From: Scybalousia_A sp052170555
GTDB taxonomy: Bacteria > Bacteroidota > Bacteroidia > Bacteroidales > P3
Direction: 5' to 3'
Length of the DNA: 42,409 nt
Assembly (NCBI GenBank): GCA_052170555.1
Contig: JBQNAI010000014.1
Span: 1-42,409, forward strand
Shown: piece by piece, positions 35,836 through 42,409 of the stretch
Layout of the letters: every line of letters begins with the position of its first letter
Position numbering within the stretch: position 1 is the stretch's first letter
Position numbers and translations under genes: made by a program
The notes under the pieces: model-generated
Told to the model about the DNA's origin: nothing
What the model saw: only the letters and a program-made list of their open reading frames with translations
The model's database searches: none

Positions 35836-36039
35836 TCAGAGACAAATCCGAAATCTGCGTTGAGAAAGAGTTATGACAGAGACAGGGTTGAGACCTGCAC
35901 GCTTTGGCTTCTGTCTGTCAAAACCTGAATATCTATTCCTGCACGCTTCAACTCCTCCTGTAAGACCTACTGTTGCACCAACCGTAATACTAAACAGCGT
36001 TGCCACCATTAAGCTTAACACAAATTTAATTGTCTTCAT
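35836..36039 (-). pseudogene. Truncated phage gene after the prohead protease (capsid-region remnant)
   Basis: The 67-residue frame starts with a hydrophobic signal-like segment (MKTIKFVLSLMVATLFSITVG, shown in part) ending ATVGLTGGVEA, after which the sequence turns into Arg-rich text with no relation to it. In Mu-like phages the gene after the protease/scaffold gene normally encodes the major capsid protein, and an odd signal-like start would fit the capsid-region genes of Bacteroidota Mu-like phages as I remember them. I therefore read this as the first 35 or so codons of such a gene cut by a deletion. It begins 32 bp after the protease stop. The identity is inference; a small secreted protein is the alternative. 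Confidence 0.4.
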
Positions 36040-36071
36040 TTTTTCCTCTTTTTATTAATTATTATATATGT

Positions 36072-37019
36072 TTATTTACCAAATTTGATATTAAATAACT
36101 TGTCGTAAGTTGCCTTGTCGCTTTGTTTTAATGCTGCAAGGGTGCCCTCCTTGTCCATCTTATCCCACGTTTGAGCAGATAGCTCTATATCGGATTTCTT
36201 ATCCTTATTCAACGCCTTGCTAACATCTACAGGAGCCTGCAAGCTCTCTAAAGCATTTTTCAACACCTCTTCACCATTTTGTTTGCCAATCTGCAAAAAC
36301 ACCCCTCGCTTATCCGAAGCAAGCCTACCGCCATTGATAGCATCATCAACCATTGCACTTAACTTTTTTTCTCGCAACTCGCCTAGCTGCTGCTCCAATG
36401 TATCGGTTTTTTCAGCTTTCTTTTTAATGTCGTTAATAGCTTGCACAACAGCATTTTCATCAGAACCCTCTTTAAGGTTCAGAATTTTAAAAACTTCTTT
36501 CATTTCCATATTTGTTTCGTTTAAATTTTTGTTTCTCTTAGCCAATAATGGTACTATCTTATCCAATTCGCTATCCAGCTGCACATCCATATTGTTATAA
36601 TACAATTTTAGGCTGTCATCGTTAGCCCCTATGTCCACACAGCTTACTTCCCTTAATCTGCTTTTGCTTATCGTCATACGTCTTTGTCCCGGCAAAAGAC
36701 TACTCAGGTCATCGGTAAGCTCCACAACATCAAGCCCAGCACTTACCATATTCAAGATGCCCTTGTCATACTTACCTTTTATCTGCATGGCGAACTCGTC
36801 ATTCTCATCAAAAACAACGCTACCTATCAACTTGTCACCCTCAACCCTAAGGTTTTCCATTTTGCCAATAGGAAGAGGTTCATCCTTTCTATCTCCCCAC
36901 GGACGGTTATGCATCCACAAGACTATAGGATTTTTTTGATATTGACTAAAATCAATGCCACCCGTTAGCACCCTACCACCGTAACTATTCAATTTACTTG
37001 TACTTATAACTACTTCCAT
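36072..37019 (-). CDS. Phage prohead protease with C-terminal scaffold region
   Basis: A 315-residue protein. The first 165 or so residues resemble an HK97/Mu-I-type prohead serine protease: MHNRPWGDRKDEPLPIG with the putative catalytic His near residue 36, NMVSAGLDVVEL with the putative Ser, and SRLREVSCVDIGAND at the end of the domain. The rest is helical and charged (coiled coil about 200-225, then MVDDAINGGRLASDKRG) as in scaffold parts of fused protease-scaffold proteins. It would act in procapsid assembly and maturation. A -7 box (TAatTTTG, 37052-37045) precedes it. It is divergent from the terminase genes. Confidence 0.85.
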   Translation of the reverse strand: MEVVISTSKLNSYGGRVLTGGIDFSQYQKNPIVLWMHNRPWGDRKDEPLPIGKMENLRVEGDKLIGSVVFDENDEFAMQIKGKYDKGILNMVSAGLDVVELTDDLSSLLPGQRRMTISKSRLREVSCVDIGANDDSLKLYYNNMDVQLDSELDKIVPLLAKRNKNLNETNMEMKEVFKILNLKEGSDENAVVQAINDIKKKAEKTDTLEQQLGELREKKLSAMVDDAINGGRLASDKRGVFLQIGKQNGEEVLKNALESLQAPVDVSKALNKDKKSDIELSAQTWDKMDKEGTLAALKQSDKATYDKLFNIKFGK

Positions 37020-37044
37020 TTTTCTTTTACTTTGAAACTTTTTG

Positions 37045-37154
37045 CAAAATTATATACTCTTTTTCTCTTTTTTTTAATCTAGTTATACACTATAAATATA
37101 CTCTTTTACAATATGTTACACAAATTTATTTATCCTGTTTTATAAGTACCTTTG
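37045..37154. promoter_or_regulatory. Divergent promoters of the prophage head module
   Basis: The gap between the protease and terminase genes holds a -7 box on each strand: TAatTTTG on the minus strand (37052-37045) for the protease, and TAccTTTG on the plus strand (37147-37154) for the small terminase. Neither has a good -33 TTG at standard distance. Both match the host consensus. Confidence 0.55.
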
Positions 37155-37173
37155 CAATAAATTTTCAATTGAT

Positions 37174-37617
37174 ATGGCAACAAAACTTCAAAATAATCAA
37201 AAAAAAGTCATCGCCCATGACTATTTCCGATTAGGATACTCCCAAATAGAGATATCTCAAAAAATAGATGTTTCACAGCAGACACTATCTAAATGGGCAA
37301 AAGAAGGTCTATGGAAAGAGGAGCGTAACTCCATCACCCAGACACGTCAAGAATTATTAAAACAATATCATGACCAATTATCCGAGCTTAACCGCACTAT
37401 CAACAATAGAGAAGAGGGTAAGCGTATGCCCACTAAACCCGAAGCTGACGTGATGACGCAGGTATTAAACGCCATCCAAAAAATTGAAAACGACGCCTCA
37501 GTGTCCGAAATTATATCGGTATTTACCGACTTCTTGGATTTCATCCGCGGCCAGGCACCGCACAAAGCATTGGAAATATCGGATTATTGCGACGCATTCA
37601 TTAAATCTAAAATGTAA
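37174..37617 (+). CDS. Phage terminase small subunit (HTH protein)
   Basis: A 147-residue protein with an N-terminal helix-turn-helix (FRLGYSQIEISQKIDVSQQTLSKWAKEG in part, residues about 18-45), the usual DNA-recognition part of small terminases, followed by a helical region for oligomerisation. It starts with the ATG at 37174, 20 bp after a -7 box, and ends 6 bp before the large terminase gene. Context and the HTH make the role likely; sequence alone would also allow a general HTH protein. Confidence 0.8.
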   Translation: MATKLQNNQKKVIAHDYFRLGYSQIEISQKIDVSQQTLSKWAKEGLWKEERNSITQTRQELLKQYHDQLSELNRTINNREEGKRMPTKPEADVMTQVLNAIQKIENDASVSEIISVFTDFLDFIRGQAPHKALEISDYCDAFIKSKM

Positions 37618-37623
37618 ATAACA

Positions 37624-39141
37624 ATGAAGTTTCAGGATAAAAAACAGATAGCCTTTTGGGAGCAATACCGCAAAAATCTTCGCTGTCAATCTACAACCGA
37701 TAATCTATCCTTGGGCGAGAAGGAAATCAAGCGAAAGGAGTTGGAAAAGAACGTTGCCAAGTGGTGTCAGTTCTTTTTTCCCTCTTATGCTTCGGCACCA
37801 TTTGCTCCCTTTCATTTAAGGTTCCTACAACGAATAACCTCCAATATGGAATACTACCAGGTACTATCCTGGTCAAGAGAACTCTCCAAATCTACTGTAA
37901 CGATGTTCGCCGTTTTGTATCTGACCTTAACGGGTAGGAAGAAGAATGTTTTACTGGCTTCCAACTCTTACGATAACGCTGTACGTCTTTTAGAACCTTA
38001 CCGTGCCAACCTTGACAGCAACGGGCGTATCATACAATATTATGGTATGCAATCTTGTTTGGGTCATTGGGAGAGTGGCGAGTTTATAACCAAACAAGGA
38101 GTGTCGTTTCGTGCCTTAGGTGCAGGGCAATCGCCCCGAGGTTCCCGTAACGAGAACGTCCGCCCCGACATAGTAATCTGCGATGACTTTGACACTGATG
38201 AGGATTGTCGTAACCCGGAAACCATCAACAAGAAATGGAACTGGTTCGAACAAGCATTGTATGCCACCCGTTCCATTGACAAACCTCTGACAGTTATATG
38301 GTGTGGCAACATTATCGCTAAAGACTGCTGCATCATGCGGGCGGGTGCAATGGCAGATAATTGGGATATTGTCAATATTCGTGATAAAAATGGTATGTCA
38401 TCCTGGAAAGAGAAAAACACAGAAGAACATATTGATAGGGTGTTAAGTAAAATCTCGGCAAGGGCAGTTCAGCAGGAGTATTTCAATAACCCGCTTGCAG
38501 AAGGTGATGTATTTAAAGAGATATATTTTGAGAAGGTGCCAAACATCAAAAAATTTAAGTTTTTGGTTAATTACGGTGATCCAGGCACAACAAACAAAAC
38601 ATCCAAAAACTCCTCAACAAAAGCTATTGCACAGATAGGCTTTATTGACGGCAAATTTTATATCATTGACTTACGAGTGGACCACGTGTCAAATAAAGAG
38701 TTTGTAACGTGGTTTTACGACCTTACGGATAATGTACCGCAACAAGTACAGGTATACAATTACATTGAAAACAACTCCTTACAGGACCCATTTTTTGAAC
38801 AAGTCATAATACCTTTATTCAATGAGATATCTAAGAGGCGAGGTATTATCTCGCTTATCGGTGACAGCCGCAAAAAGCCTGACAAATTCCAACGTATTGA
38901 GGGCAATTTGCAGCCATTGAACACTTCGGGAAGATTGTTGTTTAATGCTGACAAACAAGACAACGAACATTTTCAGCGGGCAAAAGAGCAGTTTCTTTTA
39001 GTTGCTCCCGCTATGAAAGCCCCAGCGGACTGCCCCGACTGTATAGAGGGCGGTATATTCATAATAAAGGAAAAACTTAGGGCACTCTGCGACAATGCTC
39101 TGATTATCGGCAGAAAACCTATAAACAGGAAAAGAATTTAA
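37624..39141 (+). CDS. Phage terminase large subunit
   Basis: A 505-residue packaging ATPase and nuclease. An atypical Walker A (SWSRELSKST near residue 82), typical of Mu-like terminases, is followed by the adenine-binding LLASNSYDNA and by the Walker B PDIVICDDFD near residue 180. The C-terminal RNase H-like nuclease begins NYGDPGTTNK with the first acidic residue, and ICLIGD-like acidic residues follow (SLIGDSRKKPDKF). It cuts and pumps phage DNA into the prohead. All main motifs are intact. It lies 6 bp after the small subunit gene. Confidence 0.92.
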   Translation: MKFQDKKQIAFWEQYRKNLRCQSTTDNLSLGEKEIKRKELEKNVAKWCQFFFPSYASAPFAPFHLRFLQRITSNMEYYQVLSWSRELSKSTVTMFAVLYLTLTGRKKNVLLASNSYDNAVRLLEPYRANLDSNGRIIQYYGMQSCLGHWESGEFITKQGVSFRALGAGQSPRGSRNENVRPDIVICDDFDTDEDCRNPETINKKWNWFEQALYATRSIDKPLTVIWCGNIIAKDCCIMRAGAMADNWDIVNIRDKNGMSSWKEKNTEEHIDRVLSKISARAVQQEYFNNPLAEGDVFKEIYFEKVPNIKKFKFLVNYGDPGTTNKTSKNSSTKAIAQIGFIDGKFYIIDLRVDHVSNKEFVTWFYDLTDNVPQQVQVYNYIENNSLQDPFFEQVIIPLFNEISKRRGIISLIGDSRKKPDKFQRIEGNLQPLNTSGRLLFNADKQDNEHFQRAKEQFLLVAPAMKAPADCPDCIEGGIFIIKEKLRALCDNALIIGRKPINRKRI

Positions 39142-39157
39142 AACAACAAATACAACA

Positions 39158-39391
39158 ATGAAAGAAATTTTACGAAGACTTTGGAATTTTATCAGGGTAC
39201 GCAGTGCCGTAAACACCGCCAAACGCTTTCACAAGCAGACGGGCAAAAAATATTATATACTGCAAATAAACGGAAAATTACATGTACTTACACGTGTGCA
39301 AATAAACTATCTGATTGAAAAAAAGGTACTGTGCAAACGTTTGAGACAGGATTATTTTTTACGCAAATACGCATTAACTGTTGTGGAATAA
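39158..39391 (+). CDS. Small basic phage protein of unknown function
   Basis: A 77-residue, strongly basic protein (MKEILRRLWNFIRVRSAV...) with no recognised domain. It lies 16 bp after the large terminase gene and 12 bp before the gp36-like gene on the same strand, so it belongs to the head operon. The basic charge suggests nucleic-acid contact, but there is no motif to support that. Confidence 0.7.
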   Translation: MKEILRRLWNFIRVRSAVNTAKRFHKQTGKKYYILQINGKLHVLTRVQINYLIEKKVLCKRLRQDYFLRKYALTVVE

Positions 39392-39403
39392 AAAAAGGGA
39401 AAT

Positions 39404-39829
39404 ATGTACGTAGATTATCAAGACTTATTAAACGGTGCCTGGCAGGAAACCCTCAGCGTCTTACAACGAAACAAAGATAATGCCGATAGGGCTATAAAAG
39501 ATGCTATCGGTGAAGTCAAAGCATATCTGTTTCGCCTTTATGATATGGACGAAGAGTTTGCCAAAACACCTCAAGACCTAAGGTGCGATTTTCTTGTAAA
39601 GATTATTCGTGACATCGCTATATACAATATATATAATATCGCATCACCTTCGCAAATGAACGAAAACAAACGCCTTAAATATGAGGATGCTATACGATTT
39701 TTGGAACGTGTGCAACAGCAAAAAGCATTCTTGCCAGATTTAATGCCGCTACCTAACGACAAAAAAGATACGGGGGGTACTTACGGCATTCACTTCGGCA
39801 CCAATACAAGGCGAAGAAATCAATATTAA
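39404..39829 (+). CDS. Mu gp36-like head protein (DUF1320 type)
   Basis: A 141-residue protein with the DUF1320-type pattern: an early aromatic/acidic segment (MYVDYQDLL), a helical core with AIKDAIGEVKAYLFRLYDMD, and DFLVKIIRDIAIYNIYNIASP followed by KRLKYEDAIRFLERVQQ. In Mu-like phages this protein (gp36) is needed for head completion or head-tail joining. It lies between the small basic gene and the portal gene. The C-terminal 35 residues are low complexity. Confidence 0.82.
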   Translation: MYVDYQDLLNGAWQETLSVLQRNKDNADRAIKDAIGEVKAYLFRLYDMDEEFAKTPQDLRCDFLVKIIRDIAIYNIYNIASPSQMNENKRLKYEDAIRFLERVQQQKAFLPDLMPLPNDKKDTGGTYGIHFGTNTRRRNQY

Positions 39830-39844
39830 AATATTTTAATCATT

Positions 39845-41128
39845 ATGTCAGCAACATTAAATAAACAAAATAAAGATAATAAGGATACAAAAGCAGTAAA
39901 AGTACAACCCATAAATATCACCGTCAGTAACATAAACAGGCGAGCATCGGAGATAAAGGTATGGAAGCAAGCATTGAATAATTTCTCATCTTTATCCAAC
40001 CCTAACCGTGTGCTATTTTATGATTTAATTGAAGATATCATTCTTGACGGGCAGATTGAGGCAACCTGGTCCAAGCGTGTAGATGCCATAGGTAACACAC
40101 CCCTGGTGTTTTCCCGCAACGGAAAACAGGATGAGGAGATAAATAAACTACTTTCATCGCCAGATATGATTAATCTGGTAAAAGACATACACTCTACCGT
40201 AGCATACGGTTATACGCTTATACAAATAAAGAACATCCTGTTCTCTGAACAAGAGGAACAATACTATATAGATTACGAGGTTATTAACCGAAAACACGTG
40301 CACCCAGAAAAAGATTTCGAGTGCGTGTCAATACAGCAAAATCAAGCAACAAAAGATTTTTTATATAAAGAAAAACCACTATCCGACTATATGATGTATA
40401 TGGGACAAGCAACCGACAAGGGGTTGTTATTCAAGGCTGCTCAATATGTCATATACAAGCGTGGTGGCTTCGGAGATTGGGCACAATTCACTGAGTGCTT
40501 TGGTATGCCATTCAGGGAGATGACATACGACGAGTTCGACGAGGCTACACGCATAAAAATGGAGAAGTTATTACAAGAATGGGGTGCACTGGGTTATATG
40601 CTGCACCCTAAGAACTCCGAGCTAAAACTTCACACGGCATCAAATGCAGGTGACTGCCCGTATCCCGATCTAATCGCAGTTTGCGATGCTTCCATAAGCA
40701 AGTGCATACTCGGTAATACTCTTACAACCGAGCAAGGTCGCAGCGGTACGCAAGCTCTAGGTAACGTACATATGCAAGTAGAGGAGAGTAAACAGCTTTC
40801 TGATATGAGATTTATTTTATCGGTGCTTAACACTCAATTTAAAGCAATTTTAAAACGCTTCGGCTTCAACGTCCAAGACGGCAATATATGGTTTGAGACT
40901 CCAAAAAAAGATTGGGCAAAGATGCAGATAAAGTGGAATGTTATCTCGGGAATTGCATCAAGAGTGCCGGTATCTGACGAATACATCTACGAAGAGTTTG
41001 ATATTCCGAAGCCCGACAATTATGAGGAACTCAAAAAACAGATGCAAGAGCGTCAAGCAATAGCTCTCGGTGTTCCTGACAACACGCAACAGCAAAATGC
41101 TCTGCCGTCAATGGATTTTTTCGTATGA
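39845..41128 (+). CDS. Phage portal protein (DUF935, Mu gp29-like)
   Basis: A 427-residue portal protein. The DUF935 family is recognised by its N-terminal helix (LFYDLIEDIILDGQIEATWSKRVDAI in part), AYGYTLIQI, the FGDWAQFTECFGMPFRE segment and the wing block LTTEQGRSGTQALGNVHMQV. It forms the dodecameric ring through which DNA enters the head. Length is a little short compared with Mu gp29 but complete. Its end overlaps the start of the gpF-like gene by 4 bp (ATGA). Confidence 0.93.
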   Translation: MSATLNKQNKDNKDTKAVKVQPINITVSNINRRASEIKVWKQALNNFSSLSNPNRVLFYDLIEDIILDGQIEATWSKRVDAIGNTPLVFSRNGKQDEEINKLLSSPDMINLVKDIHSTVAYGYTLIQIKNILFSEQEEQYYIDYEVINRKHVHPEKDFECVSIQQNQATKDFLYKEKPLSDYMMYMGQATDKGLLFKAAQYVIYKRGGFGDWAQFTECFGMPFREMTYDEFDEATRIKMEKLLQEWGALGYMLHPKNSELKLHTASNAGDCPYPDLIAVCDASISKCILGNTLTTEQGRSGTQALGNVHMQVEESKQLSDMRFILSVLNTQFKAILKRFGFNVQDGNIWFETPKKDWAKMQIKWNVISGIASRVPVSDEYIYEEFDIPKPDNYEELKKQMQERQAIALGVPDNTQQQNALPSMDFFV

Positions 41129-42311
41129 GGGCAGAAACTATCAGCCCAATAAAAACGCCTTTAGATGCTTTGTATCTGTCTAACAGCGATGCATCTTTGT
41201 ATGAAGTGCTAACATTATTTGCAAAAGTGCCTTATACATTGAAAAATAATGATATTTACAATGAAATAATATCGTCAATAGATCAGACTAAAGAAATAAA
41301 TCATACTCTTGCCAAGGGCTATGCCGACAATCTTAACAATGCGGTATCGTCTGTATTTAGTAACAACAACGAGCTTGCCTCTCGTCTAAAAGCATCAGTA
41401 ACACGCTTTGCATATTTCAAGGCTCACAAGGTAACCAATGCCTTAAAAGAAATAAAAAAAACAATAAGGATGCTGATTATCCCAAAATAGCAAGGGCTTG
41501 CCTTAATACGTTCAACAGGTATCAAGCCTCTGAATACAACACCGCCATCGGTAGGTCAAGGACCGCCGAGCAGTTCTATAGGTTTACATCTGATGAAACA
41601 AACAATATGTTATTCCCTAATATTATATGGCTACCATCACTCTCGGCAAACCCAAGAGAGTTACATATGCCGTTTTATAACAGAGTATGGGCAAAAAACG
41701 ACCCATTTTGGAGTGAAAACCAACCCGGGGCTCTATGGAACTGCAAATGCGACTGGGAACAAACAGCACAAGAGGTAACTAAAGAAAACCCAACAATATC
41801 GGTGTCGGCCCCTGGACTGAAAGGAAATCCCGCAATAACTGGTGAAGTATTCTCATCCGATGCTTCATACTTCAAGGTTGGTGGCAATGCTAAGCAAAAA
41901 CAAGTGGAAAAAATATGTCAGTCAACAGCAAGAAGCTTATTACAAAAAAATTATAAACAATATGAAAAACAAACTGCAACAGCTCAGATAAACAACCAAA
42001 AACAAACCATACATCTTTCGCAGTGGGCAATAAGAGAAACAGCACAATCTATGTTTGGCTCAAAACTCTTTTGGTTGAAAAATGAAATACTTAAAAACTT
42101 TGACTTCTTTTTAAGCAAAGCAAAATATACCGGAAGTAAAGATGTCAATTTAACTCACAATACAGGTAAAACACTTCGTAAAAAGAGACAGTTTGCAAAA
42201 TTTCACTATTTCACTATTAAACTCGGCGGTGATAAATTTTGTTTACAAGTAGTAGAACGAAAAAAAGGAGATTATTTCCTCTATACCATAACTAAAAACA
42301 AACCGATATAA
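41125..42311 (+). pseudogene. gpF-like head morphogenesis protein with nuclease-like C-terminus, split by a -1 shift
   Basis: Frame one gives 121 residues and ends at 41490, but homology-like sequence runs on in the -1 frame from about 41460 (NNKDADYPKIARACLNTF) through to the stop at 42311; joined, it would be about 395 residues. The switch lies on a run of eight A (41454-41461) containing A-AAA-AAA in the zero frame. The middle has the SPP1 gp7/Mu gpF signature (PFYNRVWAKNDPFW ... GALWNCKCDWE). The last 100 or so residues (KDVNLTHNTGKTLRKKRQFAKF, then KLGGDKFCLQVVERKKGDYFLYTI) resemble the barnase-EndoU-colicin-RelE-like nuclease domains found at the end of phage head proteins. The shift may be mutation, sequencing error or programmed. 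Confidence 0.8.
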
Positions 42312-42317
42312 TAATAA

Positions 42318-42387
42318 AGAATTGCACCGATATAAGGGCCGAAATACCAACTCTTCTTATACCGATGCAATTCTGGGTGCAAAGATA
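42318..42387 (-). promoter_or_regulatory. Imperfect 19-bp hairpin and minus-strand -7 box after the gpF-like gene
   Basis: Arms 42318-42336 and 42356-42374 pair over 19 bp with two mismatches and a 19-nt loop. Just beyond, 42387-42380 reads TAtcTTTG on the minus strand, a good -7 box, whose transcript would start near 42373 and run straight into the hairpin and antisense to the gpF-like gene. As a plus-strand element the hairpin could be a weak terminator. No -33 was found. Confidence 0.45.
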
Positions 42388-42409
42388 TAAAAAGAATTTG
42401 AACTAACAG

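Larger units (their letters stand above)
35836..42409. mobile_element. Mu-like prophage, partial
   Basis: A head-gene module typical of Mu-like phages: prohead protease/scaffold and a truncated following gene on the minus strand, then small and large terminase, a gp36-like protein, a DUF935 portal and a gpF-like head protein on the plus strand. No transposase, lysis or tail gene is in the window. On the left the element stops inside what should be the capsid-region gene; on the right it runs to the window edge. Codon use is slightly less AT-rich than in the flanking genes. It abuts the tracrRNA locus. Confidence 0.85.

Overview
This AT-rich window comes from a bacterium of the phylum Bacteroidota, most likely order Bacteroidales. 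The signs are a -7 promoter box of the form TAnnTTTG in front of many genes, almost no Shine-Dalgarno sequences, a type IX secretion (T9SS) C-terminal domain on a secreted protease, an HU-related protein of the Bacteroidetes type, and a type II-C Cas9 with 47-nt repeats. I cannot name genus or species.

Layout. 1-945: two blocks of 21-bp tandem repeats (heptad-coding) separated by a 29-bp inverted repeat. 946-6050: HU-like gene followed by thiamine genes thiC, thiH and thiF, with a DNA-alkylation-repair-like gene between thiH and thiF. 6051-8862: gene-poor stretch holding a 17-repeat CRISPR array. 8863-20089: housekeeping genes pnp, rpsO, an FKBP lipoprotein, msrA, ridA, a T9SS-secreted M6 protease and alaS. 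20125-24795: a defence island (GmrSD/DUF262-DUF1524 protein, hexapeptide acetyltransferase, PD-(D/E)XK endonuclease, beta-class DNA methyltransferase, small Cys-rich protein). 24833-26659: typA. 26792-28687: a dead HinfI-type restriction-modification pair. 29213-29614: RNase P RNA. 29968-35483: cas2, cas1, cas9 and a divergent tracrRNA. 35836-42409: part of a Mu-like prophage (truncated capsid remnant, prohead protease, terminases, gp36-like, DUF935 portal, and a frameshifted gpF-like protein with a C-terminal nuclease-like domain).

How it works together. The CRISPR system is split: the array lies about 22 kb from cas9 and both read on the minus strand. The anti-repeat of the tracrRNA at 35404 pairs over about 23 bp with the 5' part of the repeat, which ties the two loci together. 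Every repeat carries a Bacteroidota promoter motif, and the distal end of the array ends in a hairpin made from an inverted copy of part of the repeat followed by a T-rich stretch. Between cas9 and cas1 a 29-bp near-perfect palindrome buries the cas1 start codon. These three RNA-level features are the most interesting part of the window. The other points worth checking are the paired near-identical spacers 10 and 16, the live and dead restriction systems on either side of typA, and the -1 frameshift in the phage head gene.

No tRNA, TPP riboswitch or complete insertion sequence was seen. All calls come from reading the sequence; no database search was possible.
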